Source: Streptomyces sp. CC0208 (GTDB taxonomy: Bacteria; Actinomycetota; Actinomycetes; Streptomycetales; Streptomycetaceae). Taken from it: 64,000 bases of DNA. How positions within the stretch are numbered: position 1 is the first letter of the stretch; the number at the start of each line of letters is the position of its first letter. Below, piece after piece: positions 51,186 to 60,426 of this stretch. The notes under the pieces were generated by a model, which was given only the letters and a program-made list of their open reading frames with translations, did not search any database and was not told the DNA's origin. Both the position numbers and the translations under genes were made by a program. Location of the stretch: assembly GCF_003443735.1 (NCBI RefSeq), contig NZ_CP031969.1, positions 4,526,001 to 4,590,000 on the forward strand, read 5' to 3'.

Positions 51186-52361
51186 GTGAGCCACTTCTAC
51201 TTGAGTCACGTTCGCACGGTCGACGAGGAGTGGGTCGCGGCGTTCTTCCACGACCTCTGCAGGGCTGTCGCTCAGCGGACCGGGCGCTCCCCCGAGGCCG
51301 TGGGCGTGCGCGGGAAACCGCAGTCGTCCGAGGTGTCGGTGGATCTGCTGGGCCGGTCCACCGTCCTCGTCGTCCTGCACTCATCACGGTATTTCAGCCA
51401 GTCGTACTGCCGGGCCGAGCTGTCCTACTTCCAGCGGCGGCTCAACATGCAGCGGTCCAGGACGGGCCGCAGCGCCGACGCGGTCGTTCCCGTCATGTGG
51501 GAGCCCGACTTCACGCACCCGCTGGAGTCCGTCGTTCCGTACCCGCCGCTCAGTCTGCGCTCGGAGGCCTACCGGCGTGACGGGCTGCTGCACCTGCTGC
51601 GGCTGAAGGCGCGTTACCGCTCCGAGTACGAGGAAGTGCTGAAGGCGGTCGCCGACCGGATCGTCGCGGCCGCCGAGCAACTGCCCGAGGTGCATGGGTT
51701 CGACGCCAGCGGCAGCCATTCGCCCGTCGGCGCTCCCGCGCCCGTGGGCAGCCAGGAGGTCAGCTTCGTCGTCGCGTCCTCGGCCAAGGACGACGTGCCC
51801 GGTGAACGGCACTCCCGCCAGTACTACGGAAAGACGGTCCTGGACTGGTCCCCCTACGCCCCGGGGGATCACGAGGCTCTGGTCTCGCTGGTGAAGAACA
51901 CCGCCACCGCGCTGGACTTCACCGCGAACGTGCTGCCGCTGGACGAGGAGAGCGTCGACCGGATCGTCCGGGAACAGGACCCCGAGCAGCTCGTCGTGCT
52001 CCTGGTGGACGCGTGGGTGGCCCTGCGGCGGGAGGAACACCGGCTGCTGGCCGCCGTCGACGAGCGCAATCCCGAGGCGACCACGGCGCTCGAACCCAGG
52101 GCCCGGGACGACACCGAGTCGGCCGAGTGGGCCGTCACCCTCGACGAACTCCTGGACCGCACGCTCCCCCGCATGCGGGGACGGCACAGCGAGTACGAGC
52201 GCTGGAAGCTGCGGGACGCGGAGAGTTTCACCTCGTCCCTGCGCAAGGTGCTCATCCGCCTCCAGAACGAGGCGCTCAAGTCCGTGGAAGCCGTTCAGTC
52301 GCCGGCAACGCCGACCGAAGGCCACCACACGTTTCCCCTGCTCGGAAGGTACTCCTCATGA
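51186..52361 (+). CDS. fxsC: FxsC: TIR-like protein of the FxSxx-COOH system (cluster B)
   Basis: A 391-aa protein. The N-terminal TIR-like domain (about 1-170) has SHFYLSHVRTVDEEWVAAFF, VSVDLLGRSTVLVVLHSSRYFSQSYCRAEL and VVPVMWEPDF. A second domain follows (about 195-390) with VLLVDAWVALRREEHRLLAAVDERNP and the helix SLRKVLIRLQNEALKS. FxsC genes accompany FxsB and FxsT, so a role in signalling is assumed. GTG start 51186 has GGGAG 9 bases upstream. A 236-bp gap to the HExxH gene may hold an internal promoter. Stop overlaps fxsT by ATGA. Confidence 0.88.
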   Translation: MSHFYLSHVRTVDEEWVAAFFHDLCRAVAQRTGRSPEAVGVRGKPQSSEVSVDLLGRSTVLVVLHSSRYFSQSYCRAELSYFQRRLNMQRSRTGRSADAVVPVMWEPDFTHPLESVVPYPPLSLRSEAYRRDGLLHLLRLKARYRSEYEEVLKAVADRIVAAAEQLPEVHGFDASGSHSPVGAPAPVGSQEVSFVVASSAKDDVPGERHSRQYYGKTVLDWSPYAPGDHEALVSLVKNTATALDFTANVLPLDEESVDRIVREQDPEQLVVLLVDAWVALRREEHRLLAAVDERNPEATTALEPRARDDTESAEWAVTLDELLDRTLPRMRGRHSEYERWKLRDAESFTSSLRKVLIRLQNEALKSVEAVQSPATPTEGHHTFPLLGRYSS

Positions 52362-55300
52362 CGTTCGACTCGGGTGACGCCGGCACCCGCGAGTCCGGCA
52401 CGATCGTCACGTTCTACTCGTTCAAGGGTGGGACCGGCCGCACCATGGCCCTGGCGAACGTGGCCTGGATCCTGGCCAGCAACGGAAAACGTGTACTGGC
52501 CATGGACTGGGACCTGGAGGCGCCGGGGCTGCACCGCTACTTCGCCCCCTTCCTCGGCGACCCGGAGCTGCGTTCCACGCCGGGCGTCATCGACCTGATC
52601 CGGGAGTTCGACCTGGCCAGGCCGAGGCCGGCCGGGGGCGACTACAGCCGGCAGGCCCGGGTGGAGCGCTTCGCCTCCGCGCTGACGTGGAGCTTCGACA
52701 GCGGCGGCTACGTCCTTTTCGTGTCCCCCGGCCGGCGGACCCCTGAGTACTCCGAGAAGATCAACACCTACGACTGGCAGGGGTTCTACGAGCAGCGCGA
52801 CGGCGCGGCCTTCCTGCGCGCCCTGCGCGAGGACATGCGCGGCAACTACGACTACGCCCTGATCGACAGCCGCACGGGCTGGAGCGACACCTCCGGCATC
52901 ACCACGGTGCTGATGCCGGACGTCCTGGTCAACTGCTTCACGCTGAACACCCAGTCGGTGGACGGCAGCGCCAGCGTGGCCGCGGACGTACGGCGGGCCG
53001 CCCCGCACGTCAAGATCTTCCCCGTCCCCATGCGGGTGGAGGACGCCGAGCAGGAGAAGCTCGCCATCAGCCGGGGGCACGCCCGGCACCGCTTCCAGGA
53101 GTTCCTGAAGGACACGCCCCGGGCGGCCGACCCCGACGGCTACTGGGGTTCGGTGGAGATCCCCTACAAGCCCTTCTACGCCTACGAGGAGGTCCTGGCC
53201 ACCGTCGCGGACACGCCCCGCCAGCCCGCCTCCCTGCTGGGCGCCTACGAACGGCTCACCTCGGTGATCACGGACGGTCAGGTCACGGCCCTGCGGCCGG
53301 TCGACGAGCCGGTGCGCAGGCAGCTGCTCGCCCGCTTCCAGCGGGTGCCGGTGCCTGGGGGGCGTCTGGTGCCACGGGTGCGGATCGACTACGCGCTGCG
53401 CGACGGCGCCTGGGCGGAATGGGTCGAGGCCCAGCTCCAGGTCGCGGGGGTGGCCGTCGGCCTGCGCGGAAGCAGTCCGTCCATGTCGCTGCCCAGCGAT
53501 CCCGCGGACGCCGCCGACGTGGTCATCGCCCTGCTCTCACCCGACTTCGCCACCACGCCGGTCGCCGAGGAGGTGCGTGCCCTGGCGGCGGCTCCCGACG
53601 GACCCAAGATCATCGGGCTGCGCACCCGGGAGCACCAACCGGAGTCCGCCCTGCGCGGGCTGCCGGGATTCAGTCTGGTGGACACGTCGGCCGGACAGGT
53701 CGTGAGCAAACTCTTCGGCCTGTTGGAACTCGAGTCGTCGGCCTCCACGGTCAGTGAGGACCTCACCTATCCGGGCCGCGTTCCCCGTATTTTCAACGTG
53801 CCGCGCCGCAACAATGCCTTTACCGGCCGGGACGTTCAACTGGACCGATTGAGGTCCGAACTGGGTGTCGAATCACTGCGCCCGGACACGCCTGTGGGCA
53901 GGGTTTTCCTGTACGGACTGGGTGGAATCGGCAAGACCCAGATCGCGCAGGAGTATGTCCACAGGTACGGTTCCCAGTACGACCTTGTGCACTGGATTCC
54001 GGCGGAACAGCCCAACCGGATCCCCCAGCTCCTCGCGGAGCTTGGGCTGGAGTTGGGAATTCCGGGCGACACGGTCGACGAACGTGCCCAAGCAACCATG
54101 ACGGCGCTGAAAAACAATGATTATGGTCGCTGGTTGCTGGTTTTCGACAACATCACCGAAAGCCAGGACACGGAGGGTGAGAACCAGCTCAGGGACGAGG
54201 GAGACACGACGGTGAAGCGGTACCTTCCCGCCGAGGGGCCGGGGCACGTCATCCTCACCGCCCGGCGTTCCCCTCATGAGGAGAACCAGATCTCGGTGGA
54301 GGTCGACGCCTTCAACAGGCCCGAGAGCATCGCCCTGCTGCGCCGCAGGGTGGACGGTCTCTCGGCGGAGGACGCCGACCGGATCGCCGAGACGCTGGGT
54401 GACTTCCCGATGGCCATGGAGATCGCGGCGGCCTGGCTGCGGCAGACGGCGATGCCCCTGGACACCTACCTCGACCGGGTCAACAGCCAGGTCAGCGCGG
54501 TTCTGAACGGGGACGGAAACACCGGGGACAGCCAGCAGGAGTCCCTCCTCGCGGTCTGGCGGCTGACCGTCGACCGGCTCGGCAGCGAACGCCCGGCGGC
54601 CGTACGGCTCCTCGAACTCTGCGCCTTCCTGTCGCCCGAGCCGATCGCCCACTCCCTCCTCTACAGCGACGCCATGCGCAACCGGCTCGCCGAGGAGACC
54701 GGGGACGAGTCGGTGCTCGACCCCATGGTGATGGGCTATCTGATCCGGGATCTCGGCCGCTACGCGCTCGCCACGGTCGATCAGCAGAGCGGTTCCATCC
54801 AGGTCCACCGGCTGGTCCAGGCCGCCGTGCGCGAATGGCTGAAGGAGGACCCCGAACGCGAGGAGCGGACCCGGCGCCAGGCGCAACTCGTGCTGGCCGG
54901 AGCGCTGCCCTCGGCCGTCTCGGCGGAGGACAGCGCGCAGGCCAGGCAGCGGTTCGCGGAGCTGCTGCCGCACCTGGAACCCTCCGGGGCGCTGTCCAAC
55001 ACCGACGCCCGGGTGTGCGAGTGGGTCATCCGCCAGGTCCGCAACCAGTGGCGGATCGGGGACCACCGGGCCGCCGTCGCCCTCGGGCAGAAGGCGCTCG
55101 ACGTGTGGACGGGGTCGCTGGGCGCGGACCACCACCTCAGGCTGCGGCTGGCCGCCCAGGTGGCCAACCCGCTGCGGTCCCTGGGCCGTTACCGGGAAGC
55201 CCACGAACTGGACGCCGACACGCTCCAGCGTCAGCGCGAGCAGCTCGGCGAGGACGACGGCTACACGCTGATGACGGCCCGCAACTACGGCGCCGACCTC

Positions 55301-56350
55301 CGTGGCCTCGGCCGTTACCAGGAGGCGTACGACGAGGACCGCCGCACCTACGAGCTGTATCTGAACAGCCCGCACTTCGGCCTCGACCACGAGGACACCC
55401 TCCGGGCCGCACACAACCTGGGCGTCTCGCTCCTGCTGGCCGGCCAGCCCTCGGGATCCCTTGAGCGGGCCACCGAGACCTATCAGAGGTCCCGTCAGTC
55501 CCTGGGCCTGCAACACGTACTCACCTGGGCCTTCGCCGGCGGTGTGGCACTGGACCGGCGTGAGACGGGTGACTACCAGGGCTCCCTCGACCTGCTCTAC
55601 GAGGTTCGCAAACGCTTCGTCAGCCTCCTGGGCGACAAGGCCGACGACGTGCTGCGCACCGACGCGTCCCTCGCGGTGACCCAGCGCCGCCTCGGCAACT
55701 ACGCGGAGGCGGAGGCCCTGACCCGCTCCACCCTGAACGTGTACCGGCAGCGCTACGGAGAGGGCCACCCGGAAACCCTGTCGTGCACCGCCAACCTGGC
55801 CTGCGACCTGCTCGCCCTGTCGCTGATGGATCCGGCGCGCGGGGCGGAGGCGGTGCACCTCGGGAAACAGAACCTCAAGCGCTATCGCGAGCGACTCGGC
55901 CCCGAGCACCCGTTCTCCTTCGCGGCCGCGACCAACCTGGTGGCCATCTTCAGGAGCCAGGGGGAGACCGACCAGGCGATGGAACTCGCCGACGAGACGC
56001 TTCCGCTTCTCGAAGGGCGACTGGGCGACTCCCACCCCGCCACCGTGGCCTGCCGAGCCAACCGGGCCGGTGTCCTGTTCGCGCTGGGCCGGTACGAGGA
56101 GGCACTGGAGGAGGACGAGAGCGCCCGCGAGGCCTATCGCGAGCTCTACCGCAACCACCACCCACGGGTGCTCTGCGCGGAGTTCAACGTCGCCCTGGAC
56201 CGCAGCGTGATGGGTCACGACGACGCCGAGCGGAACCTCACCGCGGCGACGCTGGCCGCCGAGCAGGAGTTCGGGCGGGATCACCCCACCGTCCGGGTGA
56301 TGCGCGAGCGCAAGCGCATCGACTTCGACCTGGAGATGCCGCCGACCTGA
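52358..56350 (+). CDS. fxsT: FxsT: FxSxx-COOH system ParA/TIR-like/NB-ARC/TPR protein (cluster B)
   Basis: A 1330-aa protein with the same domain order as cluster A FxsT. The ParA/MinD-like part (about 15-325) has P-loop KGGTGRT (23-29), keeping the signature Lys but with Arg for the second Lys, and DWDLEAPGLHRYF. A TIR-like domain is at about 340-450 (RIDYALRDGAWAEWVEAQL). The NB-ARC part (about 490-800) has GLGGIGKT, WLLVFDNITE, VILTARRS and GDFPMAMEIAAAWL. TPRs fill about 940-1310 (GHPETLSCTANLACDL). ATGA overlap with fxsC. It is the last gene of the operon. Confidence 0.9.
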   Translation: MTFDSGDAGTRESGTIVTFYSFKGGTGRTMALANVAWILASNGKRVLAMDWDLEAPGLHRYFAPFLGDPELRSTPGVIDLIREFDLARPRPAGGDYSRQARVERFASALTWSFDSGGYVLFVSPGRRTPEYSEKINTYDWQGFYEQRDGAAFLRALREDMRGNYDYALIDSRTGWSDTSGITTVLMPDVLVNCFTLNTQSVDGSASVAADVRRAAPHVKIFPVPMRVEDAEQEKLAISRGHARHRFQEFLKDTPRAADPDGYWGSVEIPYKPFYAYEEVLATVADTPRQPASLLGAYERLTSVITDGQVTALRPVDEPVRRQLLARFQRVPVPGGRLVPRVRIDYALRDGAWAEWVEAQLQVAGVAVGLRGSSPSMSLPSDPADAADVVIALLSPDFATTPVAEEVRALAAAPDGPKIIGLRTREHQPESALRGLPGFSLVDTSAGQVVSKLFGLLELESSASTVSEDLTYPGRVPRIFNVPRRNNAFTGRDVQLDRLRSELGVESLRPDTPVGRVFLYGLGGIGKTQIAQEYVHRYGSQYDLVHWIPAEQPNRIPQLLAELGLELGIPGDTVDERAQATMTALKNNDYGRWLLVFDNITESQDTEGENQLRDEGDTTVKRYLPAEGPGHVILTARRSPHEENQISVEVDAFNRPESIALLRRRVDGLSAEDADRIAETLGDFPMAMEIAAAWLRQTAMPLDTYLDRVNSQVSAVLNGDGNTGDSQQESLLAVWRLTVDRLGSERPAAVRLLELCAFLSPEPIAHSLLYSDAMRNRLAEETGDESVLDPMVMGYLIRDLGRYALATVDQQSGSIQVHRLVQAAVREWLKEDPEREERTRRQAQLVLAGALPSAVSAEDSAQARQRFAELLPHLEPSGALSNTDARVCEWVIRQVRNQWRIGDHRAAVALGQKALDVWTGSLGADHHLRLRLAAQVANPLRSLGRYREAHELDADTLQRQREQLGEDDGYTLMTARNYGADLRGLGRYQEAYDEDRRTYELYLNSPHFGLDHEDTLRAAHNLGVSLLLAGQPSGSLERATETYQRSRQSLGLQHVLTWAFAGGVALDRRETGDYQGSLDLLYEVRKRFVSLLGDKADDVLRTDASLAVTQRRLGNYAEAEALTRSTLNVYRQRYGEGHPETLSCTANLACDLLALSLMDPARGAEAVHLGKQNLKRYRERLGPEHPFSFAAATNLVAIFRSQGETDQAMELADETLPLLEGRLGDSHPATVACRANRAGVLFALGRYEEALEEDESAREAYRELYRNHHPRVLCAEFNVALDRSVMGHDDAERNLTAATLAAEQEFGRDHPTVRVMRERKRIDFDLEMPPT

Positions 56351-56401
56351 GCCGGCCGTACGACCGGACCGCTCCCGGCGTCAGAACCGGGGGCGGCCGG
56401 G

Positions 56402-57619
56402 TCAGTTGCTCGCGGGCGTCCCGTACCGTCGCACGAACCGCCGGACGGTCCGGTTCATCTCCTCCTCCCGCCAGGCGGGCAGGCCCTCCAGACGGGTGTG
56501 CGTCCCGGTGGCGCCGAGGAGCTCGCCGTCCACCACGAACAGGAACAGCAGCCCCTCCGGGTACGCCGTGCCGAGGGCTCTGACCAGGTCGGTGTCCGGG
56601 GGGTGGGGGACGATCACGACGACCGGGCCGAAGTCGTGCTCGTGTTCGCGCAGGGTCTCCTCGTCGTGGATGTCGAACTCCTCCAGGAGCTCCTCACCGA
56701 TGCGTTCGACCAGGTCCGTCAGGATGCCGGCGCCCGCGGTGAGCGGTACGACGAAGTGGTCCCACGGCAGCGGCTGTTCACTGGCCCGGTGGATGTAGCG
56801 GCGGGCCGTCTCCGTGGAGAGCGCGGGGAGCACCGCGACCTTGGGAGAGCCGGTGTCCAGCACCCCGCGCATCCGAGCCGCCTCGTCCGCCGGCACCCGC
56901 GCGTGGGTCACGCTCAGCTGGACGAGTTCCCGTGAGGCGTCCGGACCGGACAGGGGCAGCAGTTCGGTGAGGGCCGCGCGCAGCGGGTCGGACCCGGGCT
57001 CGCTCGGGCGCTCGGCCAGCAGGCCCGAGGCGAGCCGGTGACGCATCAGCGGGGACAGCGTCTCCAGCGGGACCCCCAGCGTCGCACCGGCCCGGCTCAG
57101 GCTCTCCGCGTCCACCTCCCGCAGATGGTGGACCACCCGGTGGTGCACCTTGGCTCCGCCCGACTCGGCGCGCATCAGGTCCAGTTGGGGTCGTATGTCG
57201 TGCCGTACGGCGTCAAGGTCGTCCTTGCCCGGCCACTGCACCATCTGCCGTCTGTGCGGGCTGAGCGACCCGAGTCCGCTCTTCTCCAGGGCGTCCAGGG
57301 TGACTTCCGGCAGCATCAGCAGGATCACCGGGAAACCGTCGTGCCGGTTGCGCAGTTCGGCCATGGCCAGTTCGTTCTGCACGTGCTCGGAGCGCAGGGC
57401 GTGGCTGGAGACGATCAGGAGCATGCCGTGCGCGCTGCCCATGCCGTCGGAGATGGCCGCCATCCAGTCCTGGCCCGGCACCAGGGACTCCCGGTCCACG
57501 ACGACCGGCTCGCAGCCCTCCTGGTGCAGCAGTTCCTCCATGGCGCGGCGGGCCGGCCAGCAGTTGCAGCCGCAGCCCAGGGGCTCGCTGCGGCTGAGGA
57601 AGACATGGGGGCCGGGCAT
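56402..57619 (-). CDS. TIR-domain protein
   Basis: A 405-aa protein. The N-terminal TIR domain (about 1-130) begins PHVFLSRSEPLG, continues AMEELLHQEGCEPVVVDRESLVPGQDW and MLLIVSSHALRSEHVQNELAMAELR, which keeps a Glu at the position used by NAD-cleaving TIR enzymes. The rest is a region with no known domain (VVVIVPHPPDTDLVRALG, RTVRRFVRRYG). The ATG has GAGGAG upstream. It is the last gene of a minus-strand operon that starts with a MoxR ATPase, and may be its effector. The NADase role is inferred. Confidence 0.8.
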   Translation of the reverse strand: MPGPHVFLSRSEPLGCGCNCWPARRAMEELLHQEGCEPVVVDRESLVPGQDWMAAISDGMGSAHGMLLIVSSHALRSEHVQNELAMAELRNRHDGFPVILLMLPEVTLDALEKSGLGSLSPHRRQMVQWPGKDDLDAVRHDIRPQLDLMRAESGGAKVHHRVVHHLREVDAESLSRAGATLGVPLETLSPLMRHRLASGLLAERPSEPGSDPLRAALTELLPLSGPDASRELVQLSVTHARVPADEAARMRGVLDTGSPKVAVLPALSTETARRYIHRASEQPLPWDHFVVPLTAGAGILTDLVERIGEELLEEFDIHDEETLREHEHDFGPVVVIVPHPPDTDLVRALGTAYPEGLLFLFVVDGELLGATGTHTRLEGLPAWREEEMNRTVRRFVRRYGTPASN

Positions 57620-57645
57620 GGGACTCCTCGTGGGGACCGTGCGGG

Positions 57646-60426
57646 TCAGGGAGCGGGCGGGGCGAAGGGGTCCGCAGGCTCGTCCGGGGGCGGGTGGGCC
57701 CGCAGGTGGATCCGGAACCAGCGGGCGCGGGCGGTGTCGATCTCGACCGTGACCATGCCGTCGGCATCCGGGCGCAGGACGCGTGGCGGAGCGGTGGGCG
57801 GGTGGTCCGGGTCCTCGTGGGCGATCTCGACCAGCTCGGTCCCCGCGGTCGCCTCCGGCACGGGGACCCGGACGGTGACCGGGCCGGCGGCCGTGCTCGT
57901 CAGGCACAGCACGCTCTGTCCGGCGTGGTCCCTGCGGATCGCGGTCACCCCCGGGACACCGGCGGGCACCCGCTCGACCCGACCGTGGCGCAGCGCGAGC
58001 TGCTCGGCACGCGCCGCCAGCAGCGGCCGCAACGACGCGGCTGCCAGGTCGGTCGTGGCCAGGAGGGAAGCGGGTACCTCGTGGCAGCCCGGCAGCGCCA
58101 GCAGCAGCGCCGCCTGCGGGTAGGGGAGAGCGTCCGGGAGTGCCCAGGCGCGCAAGGACGGGGGGAGCGAGGCGGTCGCGGGGGCGGGAGGCGGGTCCAC
58201 GACGGTTTCGGGACGCGGTTCCACGGAGACCGGCGGCCCCAGGGGCAGGTGTCCGGCGCCGAACGGGACTTCGGCGGGATGTGCGCCGGACGTGACGATC
58301 GCCGCCGCCGGATAGGCCTCCAGCAGATGGCGCAGGCGGGCGAGCAGAGGCTCCGGCCATCGGTCCGTGGCGCCGATCCGTAGTCCGTCGACCGGTTTCT
58401 CCAGCGCGTCGTAGGCCCGACGCAGGAGTTCGCCGTGAGGGGTGTCCTCGCCCGGCGGCGCCAGTTCCGCCAGCACACGCAGTCCCTCGTCGCGGGCCTG
58501 CGTCAGCAGCGCGGTGAACGCCTCCGAGCCCGGTGGCAGTGCCGCGGGCAGGCAGACATGGCCGATGCCCCAGCGCCGGATACCGGGTGGCAGCACGGTG
58601 GTCCTGGCCGGCAGCACCACTCCGACACTGTCCCGGATCCATCCCGGCCCCGCCACGTCCGGCACGGGGCCCGGCGTGAGCAGCCGGCTGCGGCCGTCCT
58701 CCGCGCGGATCTCCACCTCGCCGCCGTGCCCCGACACCAGCAACTGCCCGCCCGTGGCCCGCTGGACCTCACGCACCCGGAAGGGCATCGGCACCACGCC
58801 GACCGCCCCGCCCCCGGGCCAGGCCAGCCGCAGCAGCCGGTCACCCCCGTCCGCGGCCACGACCAGCCCGGCCTCGGGAAGCACCGCGAGCGACGACGCC
58901 GGCGCCGGCAGCGAACCCAGGATGCGCGGCTCGGCCACCGCACTCGCCGTCCCGCCCTCCACCGCGTGCAGCCGCCCGTCCGCCGCTCCCCACACCAGCG
59001 CGCCCGACCCCGGGTCGCCGCACAGCGTGGTGACCGCCGCCCCCGTCCGCCACCGGCCGGCGACCGTGTCCGAGGCCAGGTCGTGAAGTGTCACGGCGCC
59101 GTTCGTGTCCGCCACGGCCACCAGGCCCGCCCGGGCAGAGGACCACATCCGTTCCACCGGGGCCGGATGCGGGAGGGCGCGCAGGACCCGGTCGGGGTCG
59201 CCGTCGTCGACGAGGAGGACATCGGTGCCGGCGGCCACGCACAGGACGGCGCGGTCCGCCGTACGGGACCAGCCCACGGCCGTCGGCTGTAACGACAGCG
59301 GGTGCAGGACGGCGTCGGCGGTGCCGTCCACGGCCGTCGTCACCACGTGCAGCCCTTTGCCGCTCACCACCGCCGTGGCCGCGGGCCCGGCGTCGGCGAC
59401 CGCGAGCAGCCGCGGCTGGTCGGGCAGTTCGACCGGGAGCACGGACTCGCCGTCGTCGATCCGCAGCACGGTCCTGCCGTCCGCGGTCGTCGCGGCCGCC
59501 GCCCGGTGGCCCGCCCGCGCGCACAGCACGGTGCCGCCCAGCTCCGCCTGCGCGGCCAGCAGCGTGCCGTCCGCGCGCGCCTCCGCGGCCACGCTCACGT
59601 TCAGGGCGGTGTGCTCGCCCTCGTGCAGGTCCAGTTCGTGCCACTGGGCGCCCGGCAGCGCGCCGCGCAGCCGCAGCCGGACCCGGCCCGCCCCGCTCGC
59701 CCCGCAGACCAGCGCGCCCCGCTCCGGGGGCCGGCTCAGGACCAGGCCGTCCGCGGTCGCCCGGACGCCGATCTCCACCTCGCTGTGGACCAGCGCCCGT
59801 ACCGTCCGGAACTCGTCGGCGTCGGCCCGGGTGACCAGAGCGCGCGGCGGTTCCATGCCGAGGCGCTCCGCCGCCATCACCTGGAGCCGCCAGGCCGGCA
59901 GCGACTGCCGTACGGTTTCCGGCAGCCGGGGAAGGAAGCGCAGGATCCAGCGGCTGGCCTCGGCCGCGGGGTTGCCGTCGGCGAGCACCTGCCGGAAGAG
60001 CGGGGCCAGGGTCCGCTCGATCCCGGCCTCGGAGGGCGGCGGCCCGACGGTCGCCGACCACAGCAGTTCCTCGAAGCCGCGGACCAGGGGCGGCGCGCCG
60101 CGATGGGCGGCCCGGGTGAAGTCACGGACCGAGCCGAGCAGGTCCGGATCGTGGTCGTACAGCTGCCGTCGCAGTTCCGCGCTCACCTCCGGGTACAGCA
60201 CCAGGGCGCGGCTGTCGGCGGCCTCCACCAGCGGGGAGAAGGACAGTCTGGCCTCCAGGCCGGTACCGCTGTCGGGGGCGAACCTGAGCCGGGCGCCGCG
60301 CAGGAAGTACGGCTCGGCCTGGGCGGCCAGGCACAGCGACCGGGCCAGCCGCACCACGTCGGGCTGGTGTCTGCGCTGTTCCGCGATCAGCCGGTGGGCG
60401 CCGCCGCGCTCGGGTGCCGCCGTCAT
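57646..60426 (-). CDS. Large propeller-like repeat protein of the MoxR/VWA operon
   Basis: A 926-aa protein of unknown family. After a helical N-terminal region (about 1-190, LIAEQRRHQPDVVRLARSLCLAA), the middle (about 220-600) has repeated short strands such as GWSRTADRAVLCVAAGTDVLLVDDG, GLVAVADTNGAVTLHDLASDTVAGRW, which look like a WD40/beta-propeller. The C-terminal third resembles glycoside-hydrolase-type barrel and beta-domain pieces (GIGHVCLPAALPPGSEAFTALLTQARDEGLRVLAEL) without a clear active site. ATG 60426 overlaps the VWA gene stop by ATGA. It may serve as a sensor or scaffold. Confidence 0.72.
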   Translation of the reverse strand: MTAAPERGGAHRLIAEQRRHQPDVVRLARSLCLAAQAEPYFLRGARLRFAPDSGTGLEARLSFSPLVEAADSRALVLYPEVSAELRRQLYDHDPDLLGSVRDFTRAAHRGAPPLVRGFEELLWSATVGPPPSEAGIERTLAPLFRQVLADGNPAAEASRWILRFLPRLPETVRQSLPAWRLQVMAAERLGMEPPRALVTRADADEFRTVRALVHSEVEIGVRATADGLVLSRPPERGALVCGASGAGRVRLRLRGALPGAQWHELDLHEGEHTALNVSVAAEARADGTLLAAQAELGGTVLCARAGHRAAAATTADGRTVLRIDDGESVLPVELPDQPRLLAVADAGPAATAVVSGKGLHVVTTAVDGTADAVLHPLSLQPTAVGWSRTADRAVLCVAAGTDVLLVDDGDPDRVLRALPHPAPVERMWSSARAGLVAVADTNGAVTLHDLASDTVAGRWRTGAAVTTLCGDPGSGALVWGAADGRLHAVEGGTASAVAEPRILGSLPAPASSLAVLPEAGLVVAADGGDRLLRLAWPGGGAVGVVPMPFRVREVQRATGGQLLVSGHGGEVEIRAEDGRSRLLTPGPVPDVAGPGWIRDSVGVVLPARTTVLPPGIRRWGIGHVCLPAALPPGSEAFTALLTQARDEGLRVLAELAPPGEDTPHGELLRRAYDALEKPVDGLRIGATDRWPEPLLARLRHLLEAYPAAAIVTSGAHPAEVPFGAGHLPLGPPVSVEPRPETVVDPPPAPATASLPPSLRAWALPDALPYPQAALLLALPGCHEVPASLLATTDLAAASLRPLLAARAEQLALRHGRVERVPAGVPGVTAIRRDHAGQSVLCLTSTAAGPVTVRVPVPEATAGTELVEIAHEDPDHPPTAPPRVLRPDADGMVTVEIDTARARWFRIHLRAHPPPDEPADPFAPPAP

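Noticed and set aside
51059..51190. A plus-strand frame starting MSGTNIDVVGLVV before fxsC.
   Set aside because: It runs out of frame into fxsC, with Ser/Arg-rich nonsense after the first 13 residues. It is not a supported gene.
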